A stretch of 64,000 bases of DNA from positions 1,315,764 through 1,379,763 of the forward strand of contig OX465113.1 in NCBI GenBank assembly GCA_949987565.1. Reading direction: 5' to 3'. The first letter of the stretch is position 1. The number at the start of each line of letters is the position of its first letter. Position numbers and translations under genes: made by a program. The stretch is from Luidia sarsii. Lineage: Eukaryota > Echinodermata > Asteroidea > Paxillosida > Luidiidae. Under the pieces are notes generated by a model. The model did no database searches. It saw only the letters and a list, made by a program, of their open reading frames with translations, and had not been told where the DNA came from. This document shows, one piece after another, positions 47,291-58,510 of this stretch.

Positions 47291-49127
47291 CAGAACGCTT
47301 GGTTGGATAATTGCACATTTCAAATGTAGATACCTATACATTGTACCTATGGTGAGGGCCAGGAAGCACCGATGGAGACCAGATTCAAATCCCACCTCCA
47401 TGCTCTCTCACACGGAAACAATTTCCTTGGGACTTGCAGCGGAAAGAAGTCCTTCCGTAACCCCCCTCCCCACAAAATTGGGTTAATCCAGCTCTTACTG
47501 AACTGTCTTAAAGAGGGCTGAGATGTACAGAGAAATGGGTAAGAATATGAAATTCAGACTTCTGAATCCGAACACCTACCCTGACTCTAATCGCAGGAGT
47601 CTGGGTACCCTAGGACACGTGTATACCTACATGAAATACCTCTCCACACTACAATCGCTCACTCCGTCAGTTCCCTGCAACATTTCTAGTAATTGTCACA
47701 TCTGGCTCCGGTCTCAAGCGCGGGCAAGAAAGCCAACCCAGAGGGAATGACAATTTGCCACCAAAGGGCAACAACTCCAAATCTTGGGTTGGAGTTAGCC
47801 AACGGCCGAGACTGGACACAATTCTACAAAAGCTCTGTCAACCATTTTTGTTCCCATGACAAGGCCGGTAAATTGTTTTTGTCTTGGGGCAAGAGAAGAC
47901 AGTGTGGTGTGAAAACTTCCCAAGGGGAGAGAATCCATTGGAATGAGCTCTAAAGTGTGAACATAAGGTGGATGTGACAGGTTGCCATGACCACTGTACA
48001 AGTAGTCAAGGTTACAAGTGTAAAATACCCCCCCAAAAATGCATTCAAAAACAAAACATGTCAATAAGGTTCACTGACAGCAACTAAGTATTCAAGTGTG
48101 ATGTGGGCTTAGTGTTTATTTTTTATGTCAGAAGAGGTTTTATTAATACTTATAAGCATTTTATATTATTTTTTTAGCAATTGTTTTAAGCATTAAAGTT
48201 TGAGAAACCGGTCATTGAAATACAATGTACTGCTCTGACCTCTTCATGTTACACACATGCCTTGAAGCCACATCTAAGAGTTTTGGAATAACTTTTTTTA
48301 TGAGCGAAGTAAAGGAAAACTTACTTATTTTGACTCGGAGTGGACAATATCTATAGAGTTACCCTGTTTTTGTGACAAACATCATTCTTAATATCAACGA
48401 AGCAATGCATTTTAAATTTTGTTCATGGTTATTCTACTTAATAATGGGATTGGTTTGACGATCCAATCTTTAAAGCATGCAGTGACCCCCAACCATCCAA
48501 AAGCAATGCAGGTCATTGGATTTTGTATGGTTTTATTGGATTGTTAATGTTCAAGATCATTTTTCAATGGAGGTTAGGCTTCTAGCAAATACATGAGTAA
48601 CATGAGAAAGTCTAGGAATAAATAATGACTGTTTGGGTTTTAAATACTTTTTTAAAAAGACGGACTCAGTCTCTTTGCAGAATCATTTTTAACACGATGC
48701 AAGAAAAAAAAAATTAAATCTGATTTTGAATAAATATTTCAGGTAAAAAAAATGAAGTTTGCGAACTATCCCCTGAAAACCAGCCCTTGAAACAGGCTTT
48801 TTACCCGAGCAATTTAGAGATTCCCTCAACAAAAGAAGCACCCAGCCCCACGATAGTCTTACGCATCATTTATTCTACAAGATATCGATAGATATATCGA
48901 TTCATAGGCCTCAACAGACATCATAAAAACCAGGAATAGCTTCACACAACTGACGATTGGTTCAGAACCACAGTCTTTGACCTACTTGATTGTCGCCCTT
49001 GAGTGCCACATATAGCTTGAGCCCAGGATTCCGATGCGGAACACACTCCGGGAATGAGTTGAAAGGAGTCTTGGCGATGGCCGCACTGCGCATTACTTCT
49101 CTTCTCTCTGGTCCGACCTCTGGCCTT
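47291..49127. other. Convergent intergenic region between the EGF-CFC gene and RTCA
   Basis: It should hold both 3' untranslated regions. No exon is recognised. A possible decayed tRNA-like segment with ATTCAAATCCC occurs near 47380-47400. Several AATAAA-like motifs on the + strand (near 48617 and 48729) could end the EGF-CFC transcript. Confidence 0.5.
48869..48874 (-). promoter_or_regulatory. Possible RTCA polyadenylation signal
   Basis: TTTATT on the + strand (AATAAA on the minus strand) lies about 255 bp beyond the RTCA stop codon. Confidence 0.45.
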
Positions 49128-52100
49128 TCACCTCTCCAGCCCGACCCCTTCGCACTCGATAATGTTGGTGTCCGTATCGTGACTTGTCTTCTTGATGTCG
49201 AATTTGGCCTGTGGAAAGAAAGATAGTACATACTCAAATGCTGCAACAGGTGAATTTGGTAGGACCTGAGAGCTATTTCATAGTGATGCTCGGAGGAGCT
49301 TAGCGTATACCTCTACCATCCTCCGATAGCCTTCCCCAACTCCTTCATCAAACCCTTACCCCAAAAAAATGTCCAGGGTGTATTTCACAAAGCCTTACGA
49401 TGCATCATAACTCAACTTACGATGGATAACCCATCGTTAGTTGTGATACACCTATGGTTTCTGTGCATCGCTCATCGTCTTGCGATTTATTGTAAGTTAC
49501 GACGGGTTTGGTGAAATCGACCCCTGGCCAGACAGCAGGAGTTTGAAGGAATTCTAGGCAGTGGATGGACGTCTCTTTACCTGGGTGAGTTTTTCAGTCA
49601 CATGGATGGCCGTCTTGGTGTGAAGCGTCAGGGGGCCGGTCAGCACTCTGGACTTGCCCTTGGCCAATGCCATTAAGATGATCAACTGCAAAAAGTCACA
49701 GAGAAAATAGCTCACCGAGACAAATACCCCCAACATCAGACAAAAGTGCAATGATTCACAGGTCCTGGGCTGGACTTCACTAAGCCTTATGATGAGTCGT
49801 AACTCACTTTACGATGGATAACCCATCGTAAGTTGTGATAGGCCATATGGTTTCTGTGCGTCACTCATCAAATTGGGATTGATCGTAAGTTGCGATGAGT
49901 TTGGTGAAATCGACCACTGATGTTTCTATCCTAGCAGGTTCCTGGTGAGAAGCCACCAATGTTAGAATCTGTTGGACTGAGTGAGGGCAATGGAGGGAAT
50001 GAATGAATGAACGAACGACGGTTTCGCCAGCTTGTTTACCTGATCTTGGAGATACTCGTCCACGCATGCTCCATGCCGCAGGTTAGCCAGGAGCATGTTG
50101 CCTGCCTCTCTGCCGACGTGGTCGGCTGGAGTGCCTGCAACCAACCACACCAGCAACTATCTGTCAGGTATCTGCAGCCCACTCCAAGTTAAGCTCCATC
50201 AGGAGTCATTATTGCCTGTCAGTCAAGAGCCCCATCTTGGCCTTATTCAATGCTATGGCATACCCCCTCCTCTAATCCAGCCACAGCTGGCCTATCACGA
50301 GTTGGTATTGCCCGTCAGTCAAGATCCCCATTCAAGACATTAAGACGTCTGCACTAGACAGCAGGAGTCCCGGGAGGCATCGGGCAAAGCACTGGGCATT
50401 CAGTGCTTATTACATTGAGCATAGCAAACTCTCCTTGTATTACTCGACACAAACCATCATGTTATATCTAGCTAGGATATAAGGGAACTAATCCAAATTA
50501 CAAAAGGAGAAAGGTAGATATTTTTTTCCTTTACCTTTTTTCCCCAAGGCAGATCCAGACAGTTTGCAACCAGTTGTAGTTTCTGCAACAAGTCTACGAA
50601 TAAAAAACACACAAAAACAACATTCTTTCAAACCCAACCTCCATCAAAATCTTCAAACACCCTTCGATTGTCGTAGCATGTTCAAATATCTATGCATTTA
50701 TTTGACGGATAGAATTGACGAATGGGTCAGGGGACTAGACTCACATAATACCACAGCCGTTGCCCACTGCTGACGCTTCCTGTACTGTCCTGATGTGTAA
50801 GGAGATAGTCGGGTACTTCTGCTTGATGGCGTCACTTGCCGCGGCGGCCATGTTGTGAGCGACCTGGGCAGTCGAGCAAAGAATTTTGGAATGCTTGACC
50901 TACTGTAGGACACCATTAGGCCAGGGTATCAGTTAGAAAGATAAAATCAGAGGAGGTTTTGAAATTCTGCATTTGTTAACACTGAACAGCTTCATGATCT
51001 GTGAGTGAAAGAATGCAATTTACCTTGATAGGATATGAATCAGTAAATCTCTTTACTATTTCTCTTCTCTCTATTCCACCTCTCCTCTTCTTCTCCCTCT
51101 TTTTTCTCTCTCTCTTCCTCTCTCTTTCCCCCTCTTTCATCATCCCATCTTTGTTCCTTTTTCTCTCTCCCAATCCCCCCTCTGCCTCTGCCTCTGTTTC
51201 TGTCTCTCTCTGCCTCTCTCTCTCCACATATTACCGACACCCTTCTTTTCTGTCTGCTTTGAAAATGTAACAACCTTGATAAATCTCTGCAGGGTTTGAA
51301 CCTCTGCGGCATTCCCCAAGAAGATGTGAAGAGTGAGCCCCAATCCATTCTACTATTCTAGCCAAGGCAGGTTACCTTGATGGGCAGGACGCCAGCCACA
51401 AACGCTCTGCCCTCTATCTTGGTCACCTGGCCGGCATCAGTCAGGTCCACTGGCCGCAGGCCCTGGACAGGGTTAGTGCGCACCTGTATCTCCCCTCCTC
51501 CCTTCGGATAGTAGCCCCTGAGGAAGGAAGCATCCATTCTAGATTTAACATGATGCTTGCATCGAGGAGACTGTAATTCAATGAGGGTTTGCCCTGCTTG
51601 ACGTTACAAGCAACGAGTGCTCAGTCCTTTGACCGATGCATCCCACAACTTCTGCTTTCTCGTGCAGATGTCTGAACTACTTGACCACTAAGCTGGTTGT
51701 GGTTGCGTGGCGGATTTGAGCCAGACTTGTTTTCCAAAACCAAACTTGCATTGCAATTGAATGTCAATGGCGATCCCGAGTGATGACATAGGCCAAGAGG
51801 CTGCAGTGATTGGAGAATGAATGTGGCCGGGCTTACCTTCGCTTCACATCACACTCAAACTGGACTCCGAATCTCTCGATCATCGGCTGGAAAACCTAGC
51901 AGAAACACAAAAGCCAAACAGTTGTTCATCAGTAAATGCTGCCCAGATCTTTGACATGCGAGTCCTTGGATGAATGCCTAACTCAGTTAGCTGTCTCGTC
52001 GTAGTAGGTGTGAGAAACGAAGCCTGAGCCTTAGCCTTGGCCAAAAAGGATCCGGTGTGACACTTGTGAAGCAAAATCGCAGTAGCATTTGTCTTAGCAT

Positions 52101-54668
52101 TCAGAAAGGCCTGACATCTGCTTACCATCCTATAATGATTGAGTGGCGAGGCCATGTCAGTATCTGTGATTCTGTGCCACCCCTCAGAATACAATGGACA
52201 GGTCCATTGCTGCACCAGGCGCATAGCAGGATAAGGCACACATTCCTGGCACGGGGGGTAGGAGGGACTGGAATAGATATCATAAATGTTCGTGGCTCCA
52301 CACATGGCGAGACCACTGGACTCAGCTGAAAGCGCAAACATCACTTTTACGCCGATGCCATTGGCATTATTAAGCTGAATGATCACATAGAGGGATTCAT
52401 TATTCAGTTTAGACGGTTTGATACTTTGATTTGAGAAGGACTCTTCTCAGAGGTAGACTAACAAATCTGCCATGACGTATGCACCAAGTGATGTTTTGCA
52501 CTCTGAGCGAAGTCCAGGGGTGTTGTCTTAGGGGGTGCATGGGCTTACTAGGGTGGTGTAGTCAATCTGGGGAGCCATTTCAGCGTTGGTGCCCCCCTTG
52601 AGGGTGACCTGGGTCGGACCGGCCGCAAACAGCATACAGGGCATGGAGACTTGCATTAGCAGCACCACGCTCCTGTCAAAAAAAAAAAAAGCACAGTTGC
52701 GAGTGTGACTAACGCTCAAAAAGATCTCTCCTCAAGGAATGAGCTGCATTTCAATACTTGAGCATTGCAGAAAAAAAAGAAGACCCAGTAATCACTTGGT
52801 GCCGGGACCTCTGAATTGGTTTTGCTGTGCGCCAGGCCCTCCGAATCCTGGCACCACTATTGGCCAAGTTTTAAACAAAGACTCTTTTCAGCCTTCTACG
52901 AAACAATATGTAGCATGACAAAAGACATATAGACTGTGCCAGGTTTGTCTTGCTTGTACATATTATTGATTGATTTCACAGGTATTTATTTGTTCACGAT
53001 TGTTTGGCAAGTCTTCAAAATGTCACATTATTATCAAAAAAATATACAATGATAAAAATATACAATGATAAAAATATACAACGATAAAAAGACAAAATTG
53101 ACTGATTTTTGCTGTTTCCAGTCGTTGACCCTCGCACATGCACAGCCTACATATCGCACTGTACTTAAAAATGACTGGAAACTAGACTAACTGTCTTACT
53201 TTAGGGGGGAAAACTTGTTGTGGAAAAGGCCAAAAAATAAAATTCCTGCATTAAAAACAAGTTAGGATTAAAAAAAGGTTAGGATGAGAAACTAGTAATT
53301 TGTTTTACTTGGCCTAAGCTGTAAGCATGAATGGCAAGACACTTACTCCCTGAACACAGTTTCTAAACTTGCCCTGCCATCATACACTCACCCTGCTGTC
53401 TTGGTGTCTGCCACATATCGTCCCTCTTTGATCTTGGACGGTGTCAGGGAGATCTCCGTCGATCCCACAGTGCCCCCTTGCAGGTCACCCCCACAGAGGT
53501 CACTGACCAGCTGCAGGCCGCTCAGATGCTGCGGTCTGTTAAACACACCAAACAAAAATTAAATTTAGTGGGCCTGACGTTTCGATCCTAGCAGGACCTT
53601 TCTCAAAGGCAGAGTGACAAGGACAAAACAGATACATTCCTAGTCAGTTGATTTTTCTTTCGTTCGTTTCAGAATGCAGTAAGGTAGTTGCATCCACTCT
53701 GTATAAATCCACAAACTACTATAGCTGGGTTTACAGCAGATTTCATACCAAAATGACAAACATAAAGCAGTTCCCAGTCAGTTTTTCCTTTGTTTGTTGG
53801 ACTTGAATAATATTGAAAAAAGCTGCATCCACTCTGCGTGATCCCCGAGCTGCTGTAGCCAGGCTTACAACCAATGGTTGTTTGATACCTTAATCCCGGC
53901 TTGCTTCTCCCCGCTCTGATTTTCTGGACGGTGATTGGCTGACTGGTCAGGCAGCTCAGTGCAGAAGCAATCCGCAAGATCTGCCCGCCCTGAAACACAA
54001 ACATACACACACAACACCACCTCAAAATAAACAGAATGGACGATGACAGTTCCTTAGTCTAGGCCTACCCTATGCCATTTTCAACAATTGATTATTTTGA
54101 TCATTATACCAGTACGATCACAAAGATATCATTGACATTAGCAAAAAACATTAAAAACAGGGTATTATAATTTAAGTTAGGACAGTACAGCTACTGAGTA
54201 ATGAATGTTACTAAAGTGTCAGCTATGGCCTATGCCTAAGGCTAAGCTTAGATGGTTTTAACTTGTAGTGTACAGTACTCAGTATTCTACTTTAGTAATT
54301 AGATTGAAAGTTAGATACAGCAATAAATACTCAATATTAATGAATACTCACTTTTATCAGTATCATTCTACATAAAAATGTCAAAATCATTAAAAACTAT
54401 AACAAGGCCTAAACAGTTAGCGCAGCCAGTTTACTTAGCCTCGGTAAAACTGGCCGTAAAATTACTAATAATATTTTAATTGAGTATTGTAATTGTATTG
54501 TAATGTAAATTGTTAATGTTGGGTCACTGTGCAGACTGTGCATAATTATTTCAATGTCTCTGACTCTGACTGTCTGAGGCCAAAATAAATTTGACACGAA
54601 AACAACCAACTTACCCCTTCCATAACACTGCCATCAATCAGGATTCTACTTGCTGACGTTGCCATCAT
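49128..54668 (-). CDS. RTCA: RNA 3'-terminal phosphate cyclase
   Basis: Eleven exons on the minus strand, 5' to 3': 54615-54668, 53889-53989, 53392-53535, 52549-52672, 51837-51895, 51376-51517, 50745-50863, 50535-50593, 50040-50134, 49581-49685 and 49128-49208. They give 360 aa (human 366). The enzyme uses ATP to convert an RNA 3'-phosphate to a 2',3'-cyclic phosphate. The N-terminal [19 protein letters not shown], the [19 protein letters not shown] segment, [15 protein letters not shown] and YYPKGGGE are family signatures. The adenylation nucleophile is the His of [10 protein letters not shown], residue 321 (or 320 from the second of two adjacent start Mets, the same number as in human). [16 protein letters not shown] is the conserved loop. 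No key residue is missing. It is divergent from DPH5. Confidence 0.97.
49373..49527. mobile_element. TTACGATG foldback MITE, 155 bp
   Basis: The ends CCAGGGTGTATTTCAC and, inverted, CCAGGGGTCGATTTCAC are terminal inverted repeats; the interior holds ACTTACGATGGATAACCC. It lies in the last RTCA intron. Confidence 0.87.
49764..49919. mobile_element. TTACGATG foldback MITE, second RTCA copy
   Basis: It has the same structure as 49373-49527 (TGGACTTCACTAAGCC to GGTGAAATCGACC, interior TTTACGATGGATAACCC). It lies between RTCA exons 49581-49685 and 50040-50134. Confidence 0.85.
51050..51235. repeat. Pyrimidine-rich low-complexity tract
   Basis: TCTCTCTT/CCTCTTT sequence on the + strand (purine-rich on the transcribed RTCA strand) lies in an RTCA intron. 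Open frames through it on both strands are compositional artefacts. Confidence 0.9.
53566..53870. repeat. Dispersed CCTGACGTTTCGATCC element plus two SINE-tail-like segments
   Basis: GGGCCTGACGTTTCGATCC and TAGCAGGACCTTTCTCAAAG are followed by two diverged segments containing GCATCCACTC and ATCCACAAACTACTATAGC or CCCGAGCTGCTGTAGCC. The second kind of segment also occurs at about 21575, 35400, 58440 and 19990. It lies in an RTCA intron. Confidence 0.7.
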
Positions 54669-55204
54669 TCGTGAACACTCTCAGCCCGTCTTCTCGAAAC
54701 TTTGAACTTGAAATCTCTGGTCTAAACTTGGCAAGAACCACAGACAAAGAGAGCATCGAACTTCAGTCTCTGTTCTGCACGTCTACAGTTTCACCTGTGC
54801 AGACGGTAACTGCACTTTTACACTTTGGGCCAACTAGCTGGACCATCTTCGCCGTGTGGGGGCGCTCGCCATTATGGGTGCAGCACACTAAACAAGTCTC
54901 ACGTGGGTGCACAACACTGACCTTTCACCGATGTGTACATGTGTATACAGCACGTGCACCTGTCGTTGAGGGGACGTTCTGTCTTGTTTTAATTAGTATA
55001 AACAAACATCTCCACCATCATCAACACAGACGCTTAAAACAATAAGAATCAAGTACCGCTGCGATTACTGCTGCTTGCTCCGTGGCTCCTGGAAAGGACA
55101 AGGGCCTGGCATTGATTCCTTCAATCCTTGAACTTGAAGTTGAATCCTTCTCCGTCGAGGGGGAGTGTCGACTGAGTGAAAGTTTAAACATCGGTCGAGC
55201 CAAG
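54669..55204. promoter_or_regulatory. Bidirectional promoter region of RTCA and DPH5
   Basis: Only 536 bp separate the two start codons, which point away from each other. The stretch has no TATA box in an obvious place and no recognisable exon, so the two housekeeping genes probably share a compact promoter. Confidence 0.65.
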
Positions 55205-58141
55205 ATGTTGTATTTTGTGGGCCTGGGCTTGGGAGATGCGGAGGACATCACCGTCAAAGGTCTGGAGATCGTTCGGAGGGCCAAGAGGGTGTACCTGGAA
55301 GCCTACACCTCCATCCTCACGGTCGGCAAGGAAAAATTGGTGAGTGACTGGAGGGAGGGAGTGTCTGCTCTATTTTGCCTGCTGACAGAATACAGACAGC
55401 TCAGACGGGATTCGAACCCTGGACAACACACTGCTACCATGGAGTTGCTATTGCTAGTGCTACAGTGCTACAGTACTGCTAGTGCCAGTAGTGGCAGCCG
55501 TCTTAGCTGGCTTTAGTTGCAGTAACCGTAACCCTCATCTTCCCGAGGGTTGGAGTTAGGATGAGGGTTATGGTTACCGCAACTAAGCTGGGTGAAATTG
55601 TGCAGTAGATTAATTCAGAGGCCTTTGAGAAAGGGCCTGCTTGGATCGAAACGTCAGGCCCTCTAACTTTTTGAGAATTAGGTAATAATCTGGCAATCAT
55701 TGTGAGACAGTATTTTGTACAATTAACAGGACACTGGTGGCACTGGTGTTGACTGATGTCGCATGTTCTTGACCTGTAATTTAAAACGTAGGGCGACAGT
55801 TGGCTAATTAAGACCTAGTTCAGTAGTTGTGGTTAACCATAACCCTCATCTGACCCTTGCAAGGATGAGGCTATTTAAGACCCTGTTTATGGGTCAGGGC
55901 ATGCCGTTCACTCCTTTTTTTTTGTCTTCATTTCTCTCATAGGAGGAATTCTACGGCCGGAGTTTGATTCTTGCCGACAGGGACATGGTGGAGCAGGAAT
56001 CGGAGGAAATCTTCAGGGATGCCCGGACGGAGGACATTGCCTTCCTTGTGGTTGGCGACCCCTTTGGGTAGGGGGAAGAAGCTCATCCAAACCTTACAAA
56101 ATCTCAAGAGAATTTGGTTCAAATACAGTATTTGAGGTGACTGGGACTCAAGACTAGACCTTTTTGACTCGTCACAGACTTGACCGGGATGACTCAGACT
56201 CAAGACTCAACCTTTGTGACTCGGACGCTAAGGCTCAACATCTGTGACTCATTTCTCGGACTTGACCTGGATAACTCGGACTCAAGACTCAACCTTTGTG
56301 ACTCAGACCTGAGGCTCAACATCTGTGACTCGATCGTGACTCAGACTCGACCTGGATGTCTCGCGGGCACAGACTCAAAAGCTGTGGCTCAATATTTTGT
56401 GACTTGAAGTTAATACAAAATTGTTTTGCTCACAGACTAAGATGACCTGCAATACATACATCTAAAAAGTTAGAGGGCCTGATGTTTCTATCCTAGCAGG
56501 ACCTTTCTCAAAGGCTTTGATCCTGCTAAGATCAAAACGGCAAGCCCTCTAACTTTTGATATTTTGTGACTTGATCACTCGTCTGCCTACCTGCCATGTC
56601 ATTTCCTTTTGTCCTTTGCAGGGCCACAACGCACACAGACCTTGTGCTGAGGGCTAGGCAAGAGGGCCTTGACTACAAGGTGATCCACAATGCATCCATC
56701 ATGAACGCCATCGGCTGCTGTGGCCTGCAGGTAAAGACCAAGGTCTCAGTCTTCTGACTCAGCTTTCCCTTCATCCCTGTAATTTGCTTTCAAATAAAGT
56801 CTAAAGACGTATCCACACTGGACTTGTTTGGGGCGGTGAAGATTTTACCGAGACAATGGTACAATGAAATATGGTCAAATGTAACCAGTGTCTGCACTTT
56901 GATTTTCGACATGAAAAAAAAAATTACCAAGACTATGGTAGAAGTAACCGAGCTGGGAGTGTAATTACTCAAACAATGCAAAACGCATGCGGTTTTTTTC
57001 TTCTTTCCCTCCAAAGTTGTACAGCTTTGGGGAGACTGTCTCCATCGTGTTCTGGACGGACACCTGGACTCCGGACAGCTACTACGACAAGATTGCCCGC
57101 AACCGAGAACGAGGGCTCCACACCCTTTGCCTGCTGGACATCAAAGTCAAAGAACAGTCTGTCGAGAACATGATGAGGTGAAAAAGCAGATTTTGTTGAT
57201 TTTTTTTTTTTTCAAATGAAAAATTGCACTGTAGTGTATGTCAGCTAGTCTTTGCCTACAGGCCCTGTCCTTTCCAAGTTGCAAAGTTCAAGCAGTGACG
57301 CTCGTTCCTTTTGTAAACAGAGGAAGGAAAATCTACGAGCCACCGCGGTACATGACTGTCAAGCAAGCCGCCTCACAGCTCCTGACAATACTGGAGAGGA
57401 AAAGGAACTCGGAAAGTCCAGAAGAATTGGGTAAATGGAGTAAAATGGACACTTTTTTTTTCTTTTTCTTTTTTCAAATCTGAAAGATGGTATTCCAATT
57501 TGTAGGCTTCCGTCTGGGGGAGTTGAGATGGTGTCAAGATGATAACTTCTAATGAGGTAGCCTTTTTTCCCCTGCATGTTAAACTATGAGGTTGGCCATC
57601 TCACTCCATTGATAGGCCACTTCATGGATTGGTCTCCATAAATTGACAAACCAGATGTCAATATCGTGCTAGAAAAAATGAACAAAAAGTACCGGTACTG
57701 GGTAAAGGATTTTTTGTGGCATACATTGTTTCCACATTATAGTTTCTCCCATCAAATATGCAGTGGGCTCTGCTCCCTTCTAACAACTTCCAGTCACCCC
57801 ATGCATGGAAAAAGTGCTGCAGAAGAAGCTTTACATTTTCGCAGAGCGTGTAAGTGACTAGCTTGCCTCCTGAAATTAATCCCCCACCCCCTTTGCCCGT
57901 CTTTTCCCCCTCAGCATTTACGGAGGACACAATTTGCGTGGGCGTAGCCCGCGTTGGCGCCGAAACCCAGCAGATGGTCGCCGGTACCCTGCAGCAGCTG
58001 GCGACCGCCGACCTGGGCGGTCCCCTGCACTCGCTGGTGGTCGCCGGCCACATGCATCTACTGGAGCTGGAGATGCTGAGGCTGGTCGCCGTTGAGACGT
58101 CACTCTTTGATCGGCTGATCAAGGAGGCCGAGAAAAGGTAG
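55205..58141 (+). CDS. DPH5: Diphthine methyl ester synthase
   Basis: Six exons join in phase: 55205-55339, 55943-56067, 56622-56730, 57017-57177, 57321-57430 and 57915-58141, giving 288 aa (human 285) and a TAG. The start [20 protein letters not shown] is the expected N-terminus; the frame stays open upstream but has no ATG. Conserved segments follow in order: [96 protein letters not shown] and [11 protein letters not shown]. This is a tetrapyrrole-methylase-fold, SAM-dependent enzyme that methylates the diphthamide intermediate on elongation factor 2. The protein is cytosolic. No anomaly is seen. Confidence 0.98.
55511..55587. repeat. Small foldback, GTAACCGTAACCCTCAT arms
   Basis: CTTTAGTTGCAGTAACC..AACCCTCAT and its inverted partner ATGAGGGTTATGGTTACC..AACTAAG are about 25 bp apart or less. 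A related GGTTAACCATAACCCTCAT occurs near 55830. It lies in the first DPH5 intron. Confidence 0.8.
56150..56405. repeat. Diverged tandem repeat of GACTCAAGACTCAACC units
   Basis: Units of about 30 bp with GACTCGGACTCAAGAC, CTCAACATCTGTGACTC and CTTGACCTGGATGACTC repeat irregularly. It lies in a DPH5 intron. Confidence 0.85.
56468..56558. mobile_element. Dispersed foldback element with CCTGATGTTTCTATCC core
   Basis: TTAGAGGGCCTGATGTTTC, then CTAGCAGGACCTTTCTCAAA, then the reversed arm GATCAAAACGGCAAGCCCTC make a near-complete hairpin of about 90 bp. It is the clearest full copy of a family seen in at least nine places in this window. It lies in a DPH5 intron. Confidence 0.8.
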
Positions 58142-58204
58142 CCACGTTGGAGGCAGTCCTTTCTGATAAGAAGACAAATACATTGAAAAAATGGCAAAGA
58201 AAAT

Positions 58205-58510
58205 GTTGACTGGACAGGGACTTGAACCTGAGACCTCTGGTTTTGCGTACCAACGTTCTTCCCTAATTTGAGCCATCCAGGCCTAAGATGGTGGCCTCTC
58301 AAGTAGTCGACTAGTCTTTGCCGGGATTGGGGCGCCAGTCAGTAGCAATTCAACCATTAGCTGCTGTATATCTTCAGGGATCACACCCCTGCTTTCATTC
58401 AGATGCAAACAACCAATTGTTGTAAACCTGGCTACAGCAGCTCATGGATCACACAAAGTGGATGCAGCTTTTTCAATTCAAGTCCAACAAATCAATGAAA
58501 TGGGAACTTT
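58205..58510 (-). repeat. tRNA-derived SINE, longest copy
   Basis: On the minus strand it contains the A-box-like CCTGGATGGCTC and the B box GGTTCAAGTCCC. The flank includes GACTAGTCTTTGCCGGGATTG and CAAAGTGGATGCAGCTTTTT, which recur next to other copies and may be the SINE body. Confidence 0.75.

Noticed and set aside
51880..52386. 168-codon minus-strand open frame in the RTCA region
   Set aside because: It overlaps RTCA exon 51837-51895 in another frame and is otherwise intronic; no family resemblance was recognised.
55082..55204. N-terminal extension of DPH5 from an in-frame upstream start
   Set aside because: The frame is open but has no ATG before 55205, and DPH5 proteins begin with the [14 protein letters not shown] sequence.
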